Positions 1 through 7,670 of a DNA stretch of 64,000 nt are shown here, piece by piece (position 1 is the stretch's first letter; every line of letters begins with the position of its first letter). Source of the DNA: Myxococcales bacterium (GTDB lineage: Bacteria > Myxococcota > Myxococcia > Myxococcales > Myxococcaceae). The notes below the pieces were generated by a model. It saw only the letters and a list, made by a program, of their open reading frames with translations. It ran no database searches and was not told the DNA's origin. Where the stretch lies: the NCBI GenBank assembly GCA_016191815.1, contig JACPVI010000025.1:1-64000 (forward strand), written 5' to 3'. Position numbers and translations under genes: made by a program.

Positions 1-253
1 CTCTCGGCCATGCGCATCAGCTGCCCGGCGCCGAGCTGAGGCAGCTCGACGTGGAGCCGCACCACCTTCTCCTCGAGGTGGCTCGGCGTCCGGTTCCACG
101 CCCGGCAGCCACGCGGGAAGGGCGCGGGGCGGACAATCTCCCAAGAAACTCGGCGGGCACCGGATTCCAGGGGCTTGGCGCCTCGGCTCGTCGCTCTCCG
201 CCGAGAACAGCGGTAGCGTCCCGGCCCCGTCTCCTCTTTGCAGGGGAGAGGGC
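1..253 (-). other. left-edge stretch with a possible partial minus-strand ORF
   Basis: Read on the minus strand, a frame stays open from about position 251 to the window edge. It has a Shine-Dalgarno-like GAGGAG at 74-69 just before two GTG codons (65-63 and 62-60), so a gene that starts here and continues off the window is possible. Only about 20 residues would be inside, beginning V-R-L-H-V-E-L-P-Q-L. I do not recognise them. A short hairpin, TCTCC (230-234) with GGAGA (245-249), lies at the end of the next gene. Nothing else is evident. Confidence 0.25.
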
Positions 254-2488
254 CTACCAATCCCAGGCCTCGGGTCCCCAGATCGCCACCACCGCTCCGT
301 CGAGGTCGCGCGCGAAGCGCGCCATCCTCCGGGCGACGGGAAGGGGCACCACGTCGGCGCGCTCGAGGTCCTCGCGGTTCTCCTCCGGGAGGAGAATGCC
401 TTCGAGCCCCGCGTGGTAGGCGCCCTTGAGCTTGTGCGCGGCGTCGCCGATGCGGCGGAGCTGCACCTGCCGCTGGGAGTCGCATGCCAAGGCGCCGCTG
501 AACGCGATCCTCGCGCCGACCTCCCGGCCGGTGAGGAGCGAGAGGAAGGCGACCGCGATCGGCAGGCCGGCCGACGCTCCCGAGGAAGGCTCGTCGTCTT
601 TGGCGATCTTGAGGGAATAGACGTACCCGTCGGCGCCAGCGGCCAGGTGCGGCCAGCGAGCCCGCGCGAAGTCGATCGCCGTCGCCAGCACCACCCTGGC
701 GATCTCGTGTAGCTCGGCGGTGGCGCTGCCCAGAATGCCGCCCTCCTGGGCCAGGTGCCCGCCGGCCCCAGGCGCCACCTTGCGGCGAAGGGCCAGCATC
801 TCGTGCACCAGCCCCTTGGGCTTCCCCGCGAGCGAAACCACCGCCGCCACCCGCACCCGTCCAAGGTCTTGGCCCGAGGCGGCGCGTTCCAGCTCCGCCG
901 CGCGCTGCTCGTGGGCCCGCGCGCGGTCGGGCCATCGCGCCGCGCGCTCCATCGAGGCCAGCTCTCGCCAGGCCGCGGGCTTTTGGCTCCGCCGCGCTCT
1001 CTCGGTCAACTCCCGGTGGGCAAGCTGGGCCGCGGTTTGATCTTGAAGGAGCCGGCCCGCCGCGCCGCAGGCCACCCCGCCTTGCAGCACGCGGAGCAGG
1101 CTCCTCCACACCAGCGCGTCCGCGGCACCGGAGCGCCGGAGCGACTCGGCGTAGGCCGCCGCCGACTCCTCGGGGCGGCCCGAGGCGGCCAGGGCGTCTC
1201 CCAGGTAGGCGAAGTCCAGTGGCCCCGGGCTGCGGCCCCTGACGAGGCGCTGGAGAAGCCTGCGGCACCGGTCGGTGTCTCCCGACAAGTAGCAAAGGAG
1301 CGCCCTCAGCCTGCGGCGCTCCAGGAAGGAGGGCTCGAGGTGGAGATTTCGCATCGCCCGAGGAGCGAGCTGGCCGAGCCGGTGGCGCACCTCGCCGAGC
1401 GGCAGGTAGCGAAGAGAGAGCGCGCGGAGGAGATCGTTCTCGGTGGGCTCGTGCATCCGGCGGGAGAACCGCCGATCGAATTCCTGCAGGTAGCTCTCGG
1501 CTTGGGCGTGCGCGCCGGTCGCCTCGGAGAGCGCGGCCAGGCGCGGCAGGGCGGACAGCTTGCCGTGGTGCAAGTGGAGGTGCTCGTAGATGTGGAGCGC
1601 TTGCTCCAGGGTCTCCGGAGTCGCTGCCCGCTCGCACAGGCGAGCCAAAAATCCGAGCCGGTCGACGTCGGTCTCGAAGCCCCGCTGCCGGCCGAGCTGC
1701 ACCAGCGTCGCCCGAGCGCCCTGGAGGTCGTCCATCCTCTCCTGGAAGTAGGCCTTCTGGAGGACGGCGAGCTTGAACAATTCGGGGGCGCTCCCGCGGT
1801 GCCGGTGGGCCATCGCGTCGCAGGCGGCGAGGGCGCCTTTGAAGTCGCGCTCGCCGAAGAGCGCGAACGCCGTCTCCAGCTCGACCTGCGCTGGGGACTT
1901 CCGCGCGTAGAGGTCCTGGCCCACCGGCGCCAGCGGCAGCCGGGCCAGCTCCTCGTCCTGCGCCAGCCGGTGGAGGATGCCGAGCTGGGCCAGCACTCCC
2001 TCCCTCGAGGGCGCGAGCAGGCTTATCTGCTGCCACAGGCCGATGGTCTCGGTGAGGCGGCCCTGGGAGTGGCAGATGCGGGCGAGCAAGCTCAGCGCGG
2101 AGAGGCTCCTCGGCTCGCGCGCGAGCGCCTTCCGCACGTGCCGCTCGGCCTCCTCCGGCTCTCCCAGGCAGAGGAGGACCCGCGCCAGCGACAGCTCGTC
2201 TTCCACCGAGCCGGCCTGGCGGAGCGGCGGAGGGGAGCCGGCGATGCGGGCCAGGGCGCGGCCGGCGCCTTCGAGGTCTCCATTTCGCTCGTAGAGCCGG
2301 GCGAGGAGCCTCAGGGCGTGCGGATCGTCGGGCGAGCGGTGCAGCTCCTCCAGCACCAGCTCCAGCGCCCCCTCGAGGTGGGCGTGGGGGCTCTGCTCGA
2401 GGCAGCGATCGAGCTCCTCGAGGAGGCAGTGCCTCGAGAGCCTTCCCGCCGCCACTTCCGCCCGCAGTCGAACCAAGCTTGGACGCAT
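254..2488 (-). CDS. TPR-repeat protein with C-terminal Lon-type (S16) protease domain
   Basis: A 744-residue protein without an obvious signal peptide. Residues ~10-560 are Ala/Leu/Arg-rich helical repeats of TPR type. The last ~150 residues resemble the Lon proteolytic domain: a GASAG serine motif (Ser ~639) followed ~47 residues later by IGDAAHKLKGAYHAG, which lines up with the Lon lysine segment (Lys ~686), then LLPEEN as in Lon. No AAA+ ATPase domain is present, so ATP-driven unfolding as in Lon is not expected. By inference the TPRs recruit a partner or substrate. The ATG at 2488 gives the full TPR start. The gene stands alone and is divergent from the next gene. A lone S16 domain may be a regulated processing protease or a scaffold. 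Confidence 0.75.
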   Translation of the reverse strand: MRPSLVRLRAEVAAGRLSRHCLLEELDRCLEQSPHAHLEGALELVLEELHRSPDDPHALRLLARLYERNGDLEGAGRALARIAGSPPPLRQAGSVEDELSLARVLLCLGEPEEAERHVRKALAREPRSLSALSLLARICHSQGRLTETIGLWQQISLLAPSREGVLAQLGILHRLAQDEELARLPLAPVGQDLYARKSPAQVELETAFALFGERDFKGALAACDAMAHRHRGSAPELFKLAVLQKAYFQERMDDLQGARATLVQLGRQRGFETDVDRLGFLARLCERAATPETLEQALHIYEHLHLHHGKLSALPRLAALSEATGAHAQAESYLQEFDRRFSRRMHEPTENDLLRALSLRYLPLGEVRHRLGQLAPRAMRNLHLEPSFLERRRLRALLCYLSGDTDRCRRLLQRLVRGRSPGPLDFAYLGDALAASGRPEESAAAYAESLRRSGAADALVWRSLLRVLQGGVACGAAGRLLQDQTAAQLAHRELTERARRSQKPAAWRELASMERAARWPDRARAHEQRAAELERAASGQDLGRVRVAAVVSLAGKPKGLVHEMLALRRKVAPGAGGHLAQEGGILGSATAELHEIARVVLATAIDFARARWPHLAAGADGYVYSLKIAKDDEPSSGASAGLPIAVAFLSLLTGREVGARIAFSGALACDSQRQVQLRRIGDAAHKLKGAYHAGLEGILLPEENREDLERADVVPLPVARRMARFARDLDGAVVAIWGPEAWDW

Positions 2489-2628
2489 GAAGCGGGCGCA
2501 AGGTTATCGAGCGGCGCCGATGTCGGTCAAACGACACTCTGACGCCGACGAGGCCGGGGGGTTCGAGCACCGTGGGGGCCGTCGAAAAGAGTTGGGCTTT
2601 GCCCGGACGTTCGGTAAGTCGGCCGGCC

Positions 2629-4467
2629 ATGCGCCACTCGCACCTTCTTCCAGTTGCCCTCGTCGTCCTCTCGCCCTTCGCCCCCGCCCTCGGCCAGGTC
2701 CGGCCGGGCCCCGCCGACGCGAAGGCCTTCGCCGAGAAGGTCAACGTCGACCTCAAGAAGCTGTGGGTGAAGCAGCAGACGGCGGAGTGGATCAAGAACA
2801 CCTACATCACCGACGACACCGAGCGGAACGCCGCCTGGGCGAACGAGGACGTGATGGCCTACCTCTCCTCGGCGATCAAGGAGTCGGTGAAGTTCAAGGG
2901 CCTCCAGCTCGACGCCGACACCGCCCGGATGCTCTACCTCTTGCGCGTGGCCTCCGCGCTCCCCGCCCCCAGCGACGAGAAGAAGCGCGCCGAGCTGGCC
3001 GGCATCGCCGCCAAGCTCGAGGGAATGTACGGCAAGGGCAAGTGGTGCGGGGGGGACTACACCCCGGGGAAAGATCCCGAGCAGGACAAGAAGCGGTGCA
3101 AGGACCTGCTCCAGCTCTCCGAGATCCTCTCCAAGAGCACCAAGTACGAGGAGCTGCTCGACGCCTGGGCGGGGTGGCACACCATCTCCCGCGAGATGCG
3201 GCCGCTCTACCAGCGGCTGGTGGATCTCACCAACGAGGGCGCCCGCGAGATCGCCTTCGCCCACACCGGCGAGCTGTGGCGCTCCGGCTACGACATGTCG
3301 CCCGCCGACTTCGAGAAGGAGACCGACCGGCTCTGGGCCCAGGTGAAGCCGCTCTACGACGAGCTGCACTGCTACGTCCGGGCCCAGCTCTCGAAGAAGT
3401 ACGGGGCCGACAAGGTGCCCCCCGAGGGGCCGATCCCCGCGCACCTGCTCGGGAACATGTGGGCCCAGGAGTGGAGCTTCACCTACCCGATGATGGAGCC
3501 GCACAAGGGCCAGGCCAGCCTCGACGTCACCGCGGCGCTCAAGAGGAAACGCTACGACTCCAAGAAGCTGGTGCGGCTGGGCGAGTCGTTCTTCACCTCG
3601 CTGGGGCTCGATCCGCTGCCCCAGAGCTTCTGGGAGCGCTCGATGTTCACCAAGCCCCAGGACCGGGAGGTGGTCTGCCACGCCAGCGCCTGGGACGTGC
3701 AGTTCAACGACGACCTCCGGATCAAGATGTGCATCAAGATCGACGAGGAGGACTTGACCACCGTCCACCACGAGCTGGGGCACGACTACTACTTCCACTA
3801 CTACTTCAAGCTCCCCGTCCTCTATCAGCAGGGCGCCAACGACGGCTTCCACGAGGCGATCGGCGACGCGCTCACCCTCTCCATCACCCCCGAGTACCTG
3901 GCCAAGGTCGGCCTGTTCGAGAAAGCCCCCGCGCCCAACGAGAAGCTCCTCATCAACCAGCAGATGAAGGACGCCCTGGACAAGATCGCCTTCCTGCCCT
4001 TCGGCCGCCTCATCGACCAGTGGCGGTGGGACGTCTTCTCCGGCAAGGCCGGCCCCGACCGCTACAACGCCCACTGGTGGGAGCTGCGCACCAAGTACCA
4101 GGGGATCGCCTCGCCGATCGGCCGCACCGAGCAGGACTTCGACCCCGGCGCCAAGTACCACATCCCGGCCAACGTCCCCTACATGCGCTACTTCCTCGCC
4201 CGCATCCTCCAGTTCCAGATGCACCGTGCCTTGTGCAAGGCCGCCGGGCACAGCGGCCCCTTGCACGCCTGCTCGATCTACGGGAACAAGGAGGCCGGCG
4301 CGAAGCTCCGGGCGATGCTCGAGCTGGGCGCGAGCAAGCCATGGCCTTTGGCGCTCGAGGCCTTGACCGGACAGCGGGAGATGGACGCCACCGCGCTCAC
4401 CGAGTACTTCGAGCCGTTGCAGAAGTGGCTCAAGGAACAGAACAAGGGCCGCAAGTGCGGCTGGTGA
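2629..4467 (+). CDS. secreted peptidyl-dipeptidase, peptidase family M2 (ACE-like)
   Basis: A 612-residue protein with an N-terminal signal peptide ([20 protein letters not shown], then LGQ). The zinc site is HELGH (381-385) preceded by another His, and the third ligand is Glu409 in GFHEAIGD. These are the hallmark motifs of family M2 (angiotensin-converting-enzyme type), which removes C-terminal dipeptides from oligopeptides. Length fits a single-domain bacterial M2 enzyme. An in-frame upstream ATG at 2572 exists, but the ATG at 2629 starts the signal peptide and is preferred. Likely periplasmic or extracellular peptide digestion, which suits a predatory or scavenging lifestyle (inference). 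Confidence 0.9.
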   Translation: MRHSHLLPVALVVLSPFAPALGQVRPGPADAKAFAEKVNVDLKKLWVKQQTAEWIKNTYITDDTERNAAWANEDVMAYLSSAIKESVKFKGLQLDADTARMLYLLRVASALPAPSDEKKRAELAGIAAKLEGMYGKGKWCGGDYTPGKDPEQDKKRCKDLLQLSEILSKSTKYEELLDAWAGWHTISREMRPLYQRLVDLTNEGAREIAFAHTGELWRSGYDMSPADFEKETDRLWAQVKPLYDELHCYVRAQLSKKYGADKVPPEGPIPAHLLGNMWAQEWSFTYPMMEPHKGQASLDVTAALKRKRYDSKKLVRLGESFFTSLGLDPLPQSFWERSMFTKPQDREVVCHASAWDVQFNDDLRIKMCIKIDEEDLTTVHHELGHDYYFHYYFKLPVLYQQGANDGFHEAIGDALTLSITPEYLAKVGLFEKAPAPNEKLLINQQMKDALDKIAFLPFGRLIDQWRWDVFSGKAGPDRYNAHWWELRTKYQGIASPIGRTEQDFDPGAKYHIPANVPYMRYFLARILQFQMHRALCKAAGHSGPLHACSIYGNKEAGAKLRAMLELGASKPWPLALEALTGQREMDATALTEYFEPLQKWLKEQNKGRKCGW

Positions 4468-4603
4468 GGGCGCACCCGCTCGCTTCGCCGTGGACACGCC
4501 GTGACCGCGTGCCTACATTTCGCCACGTCCGCGGGCGCCTTCGCGCTCCGCTGACCTGGTCCGGCTGTTCGGGCCTGAGCTGCGAAGGGAAGACAAGAAG
4601 CAA

Positions 4604-4810
4604 ATGCCAACCGGTACCGTGAAGTGGTTCAACGACGCAAAGGGTTTTGGCTTCATCACGCAGGATGGCGGCGGAGAGGACGTGTTCTGCCACCACTCCG
4701 CCATCACCATGGAAGGCTTCCGCACCCTCACCGAAGGACAGAAGGTCGAGTTCGATGTGACCAAGGGCCCCAAGGGCCTGCAGGCCGCGAACGTACGCCC
4801 GGTCAGCTGA
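4604..4810 (+). CDS. cold-shock-domain protein (CspA family)
   Basis: A 68-residue single cold-shock domain. It begins with the usual GTVKWFN and has RNP1 as KGFGFI. RNP2 reads DVFCHHS rather than the usual VFVHxS, so it carries a Cys and an extra His. The family binds single-stranded DNA and RNA and melts RNA structure in the cytoplasm. It is a stand-alone gene followed by a hairpin terminator. The ~135 bases upstream hold its untranslated leader; no clear -35/-10 was identified. Confidence 0.95.
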   Translation: MPTGTVKWFNDAKGFGFITQDGGGEDVFCHHSAITMEGFRTLTEGQKVEFDVTKGPKGLQAANVRPVS

Positions 4811-4835
4811 CCGGCTTTCCAAAGCAACCCCGCGC

Positions 4836-4872
4836 AAGGTCCGGCCTACCAGGGTCGGACCTTTCGCTTTTC
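4836..4872 (+). terminator. Rho-independent terminator after the cold-shock gene
   Basis: An 8-bp perfect stem, AAGGTCCG (4836-4843) with CGGACCTT (4856-4863), is followed by a T-rich tail. A separate 16-base perfect palindrome (4799-4814) overlaps the cold-shock stop codon and may form a second hairpin. Confidence 0.7.
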
Positions 4873-4883
4873 TGGAGGTCGCG

Positions 4884-6935
4884 ATGCGCAGGACGCTCGT
4901 TTTCGCCGGGCTGGCCCTTCCGGCCCTCGCGATGGCAGGAGCCAAGCCGATGAAGACCGCCGAGCTGAAGGCCGCGCTGCAAAAGAAGCTCGGCGAGCCC
5001 CACAAGGAGCGCATCGAGCGCGGGGTGGACCAGCTGGCCTCATACTGGAGGAAGGAGGACGGCGATCTGGCCGCGTTCGCCCAGGAGCACTTCATCGCCG
5101 ATCCGAAGCTGCTCGACGACACCTTCGCCCGCTTCGAGGCGAATCTGGAAGCGGTGGACGGGCACTTCCTGGAGGTCGCTCGCGAGCTGCGCGAGGCCTC
5201 CGATCTCGAGGTGGGGCCGCTCTTGCCGGTCGACGCGCTCTTCGCCGCGTACGACCCGGCCGCGCACCTCACCGAGGACTTCTTCCGGAGCAAGCTCGCC
5301 TTCGTGGCCCTGCTCAACTTCCCGCAGGCCTCGCTCGAGGAGAAGCTCCGCGACGGGAAGTCCTACTCGCGGAGGAAGTGGGCGGAGGTTCGCTTGACTG
5401 GCCGTTACTCGCGGAGAGTCCCCGCCGAAGTGCAGCAGCAGGTGGCCGAGGCCTCGGCGGCGGCCGAGCTGTACATCTCCCAGTACAACCTCTGGATGCA
5501 CCACCTGCTCGACGAGAAGGGCGAGCGGCTCTTCCCCAAGGGCAAGCGGCTGATCACCCACTGGAACCTCCGAGACGAGCTGAAGGCCAACTACGCCGAT
5601 CCGAAGGGGCTCGCGAAGCAACAGGCGATCGTGAAGGTGATGGAGCGGATCGTCTCCCAGTCCATCCCCGCCGCCGCGATCGACAACCCCCGGCTGGACT
5701 GGAACCCGTTCAAAAACGAGGTGCGTCCTTCGCCCCCCGAGGAGGTCGAGGAGAACGCTCCCGCCAAGGAGGCCAGGCCGGACCGCAAGCCCGAGCCGGA
5801 CACCCGCTACGAGCGCATCCTCGCCAACTACCGCGCCGCCAAGAGGGCCGACCCGTACTCGCCCATCGCCCCCACCGCCATCCGGCGCGCCTTCGATCTC
5901 GGCGCCGAGATGTCCGAGGAGCGGGTGAAGCGGGTGCTCACCGAGGTTTTGGAATCGCCGCTGGTGCCGAAGGTCGCCAAAGAGATCGAGCGGCGCCTGG
6001 GTCGCAAGCTGGAGCCGCAGGACCTCTGGTACGACGGCTTCGTCCCGCGCTCGAAGATCCCCGAGGAGCAGCTCGACAAGGCCTGCCGGGAGCGGTACCC
6101 GACCGCCGAAGCGTTCGCCAAGGACATCCCGCGGATCCTCCGCGACCTCGGCTTCCCCGAGGAGCGCGCCCGGTTCATCGCCGAGCGGATCGTGGTGGAC
6201 GCCTCGCGGGGCGCCGGCCACGCGATGGAGTCCCGCCGCCGCGGCGACTTCCCGCACCTGCGCACCCGGGTGGAGCGCGAAGGGATGAACTACAAGGGCT
6301 ACAACATCGCGGTCCACGAGCTGGGCCACAACGTCGAGCAGGTGCTCTCGCTCTACGAGGTGGACCACACCCTGCTCGCCGGGGTGCCCAACACCGCCTT
6401 CACCGAGGCTTTGGCGTTCGTCTTCCAGGCGCGCGACCTCGAGCTGCTCGGGCTGTCCAAGCCGGACCCGGAGAACGAGCGGCTGCGCGTGCTCAACGAC
6501 TTCTGGATGACCTGGGAGATCGCCGGCGTGGCGCTGGTGGACATCGCGGTGTGGCACTGGATGTACGACCACCCCAATGCCTCTCCCAAGGAACTGCGCG
6601 AGGCCACCGTCCGCATCTCCCGCGAGGAGTGGAACAAGCACTACGCCCCGGTCCTGGGAGGAGCGGACTCGGTGCTGCTCGGCATCTACTCGCACATGGT
6701 GAGCTACCCGCTCTACCTCTTCAACTACCCGCTCGGGCACCTGATCGCCTTCCAGATCGAGGAGCAGGTGAAGAAGGCCGGCAAGCTCGGCCCCGAGTTC
6801 GAGCGGATGGCAAGGTACGGCGCGGTGGTGCCCGACTTGTGGATGGAGCACGCCACCCGGGCGCCGGTGGGCGCCGAGCCGCTGCTTCGGGCCACCGCCG
6901 CATCGCTCGAGGAGAAGGCCTCCGCCGGAAAGTGA
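4884..6935 (+). CDS. secreted gluzincin-like zinc metallopeptidase, family not identified
   Basis: A 683-residue protein with a signal peptide (MRRTLVFAGLALPALAMAG). The zinc motif is HELGH at 478-482. Thirty residues after the first His comes TEALAF, whose Glu508 is a good third ligand, giving a gluzincin-type HEXXH...E site. The rest is mostly helical, with a charged Lys/Glu/Pro stretch near 280-305. It is not an M2 enzyme despite lying near one, and I cannot place it securely in M3 or another family. A good ribosome site (TGGAGG) precedes the ATG at 4884. It converges with the FKBP gene, with only 3 bases between the stops. Confidence 0.75.
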   Translation: MRRTLVFAGLALPALAMAGAKPMKTAELKAALQKKLGEPHKERIERGVDQLASYWRKEDGDLAAFAQEHFIADPKLLDDTFARFEANLEAVDGHFLEVARELREASDLEVGPLLPVDALFAAYDPAAHLTEDFFRSKLAFVALLNFPQASLEEKLRDGKSYSRRKWAEVRLTGRYSRRVPAEVQQQVAEASAAAELYISQYNLWMHHLLDEKGERLFPKGKRLITHWNLRDELKANYADPKGLAKQQAIVKVMERIVSQSIPAAAIDNPRLDWNPFKNEVRPSPPEEVEENAPAKEARPDRKPEPDTRYERILANYRAAKRADPYSPIAPTAIRRAFDLGAEMSEERVKRVLTEVLESPLVPKVAKEIERRLGRKLEPQDLWYDGFVPRSKIPEEQLDKACRERYPTAEAFAKDIPRILRDLGFPEERARFIAERIVVDASRGAGHAMESRRRGDFPHLRTRVEREGMNYKGYNIAVHELGHNVEQVLSLYEVDHTLLAGVPNTAFTEALAFVFQARDLELLGLSKPDPENERLRVLNDFWMTWEIAGVALVDIAVWHWMYDHPNASPKELREATVRISREEWNKHYAPVLGGADSVLLGIYSHMVSYPLYLFNYPLGHLIAFQIEEQVKKAGKLGPEFERMARYGAVVPDLWMEHATRAPVGAEPLLRATAASLEEKASAGK

Positions 6936-6938
6936 GCG

Positions 6939-7604
6939 CTACTTTCCCTGGAACGGGTTCGGCGGCGCGGAGGCCCTCACTTCCAACAGCTCGATCTCGA
7001 AGACCAAGGTCGAGTTGGGAGGAATCTTCGGCGGCCGTCCCTGCTCTCCGTAGGCCAGCTTCGAGGGGCAGGTGAGCTTGGCCTTGCCTCCGGTCTTCAT
7101 CTGCTGCACCCCGTCGGTCCAGCATCGGATCACCTGGTTCAGCGGGAACTCCATCGGCTGCCCGCGTCCGTAGGAGCTGTCGAACTCGGTCCCGTCGGTG
7201 AGGGTGCCGCGGTAGTGGACCTTCACGGTGTCGGAGGCGGCGGGCTTTTGCCCGGAGCCCGCCGCGAGCTCCTGGTAGACGATTCCCGACGGCAGAGCCT
7301 GGGCGCCCTTCTGCTTGGCGGCCTTCTCGAGGACGGCCTTCTCCGCCGCCTCGGCCCGCGTGGTGGCGAAGGCCTGGAGCTTGGGCCGGTACTGCTCCAC
7401 GTCCAAGAGCGGCTTGGCGCCGGTCACCGCGTCGCTGATCCCCTTCTTCAACAGCCCCAGCTCGCTAATGCTCAGCCCGAGCTGCGCCATCCCCTTTCCG
7501 ATCACCAAGCCCAGGGCGTAGATGGTCTTCTCGTCCTCCGACTTTGGCGTCTGGGCGGCCGCGCTCGACGCGAGCAGGGCCAACACCACTGCTACGGTTC
7601 TCAT
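6939..7604 (-). CDS. periplasmic FKBP-type peptidyl-prolyl cis-trans isomerase
   Basis: A 221-residue protein with a signal peptide (MRTVAVVLALLASSAAA). Residues ~22-95 match the helical FKBP N-terminal dimerisation domain (YALGLVIGKGMAQ). Residues ~110-212 are the FKBP catalytic domain, with VHYRGTLTDGTEFDSS, the Trp-containing pocket segment and a PPNSTLVFEIELLEV end. The architecture is that of FkpA/MIP proteins, which act as periplasmic foldases and chaperones. Divergent from the following lipoprotein gene across 66 bases, which probably hold both promoters. Confidence 0.92.
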   Translation of the reverse strand: MRTVAVVLALLASSAAAQTPKSEDEKTIYALGLVIGKGMAQLGLSISELGLLKKGISDAVTGAKPLLDVEQYRPKLQAFATTRAEAAEKAVLEKAAKQKGAQALPSGIVYQELAAGSGQKPAASDTVKVHYRGTLTDGTEFDSSYGRGQPMEFPLNQVIRCWTDGVQQMKTGGKAKLTCPSKLAYGEQGRPPKIPPNSTLVFEIELLEVRASAPPNPFQGK

Positions 7605-7670
7605 GTCGTTGCCTTTCGGGTTGCCGATCGCGCTCGCGGCCGGCGCGGATTGGCCTTATAGAGCGGCCCG

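Noticed and set aside
2527-4497. 656-codon minus-strand frame opposite the M2 peptidase
   Set aside because: Antisense of a conserved peptidase; composition typical of a shadow frame.
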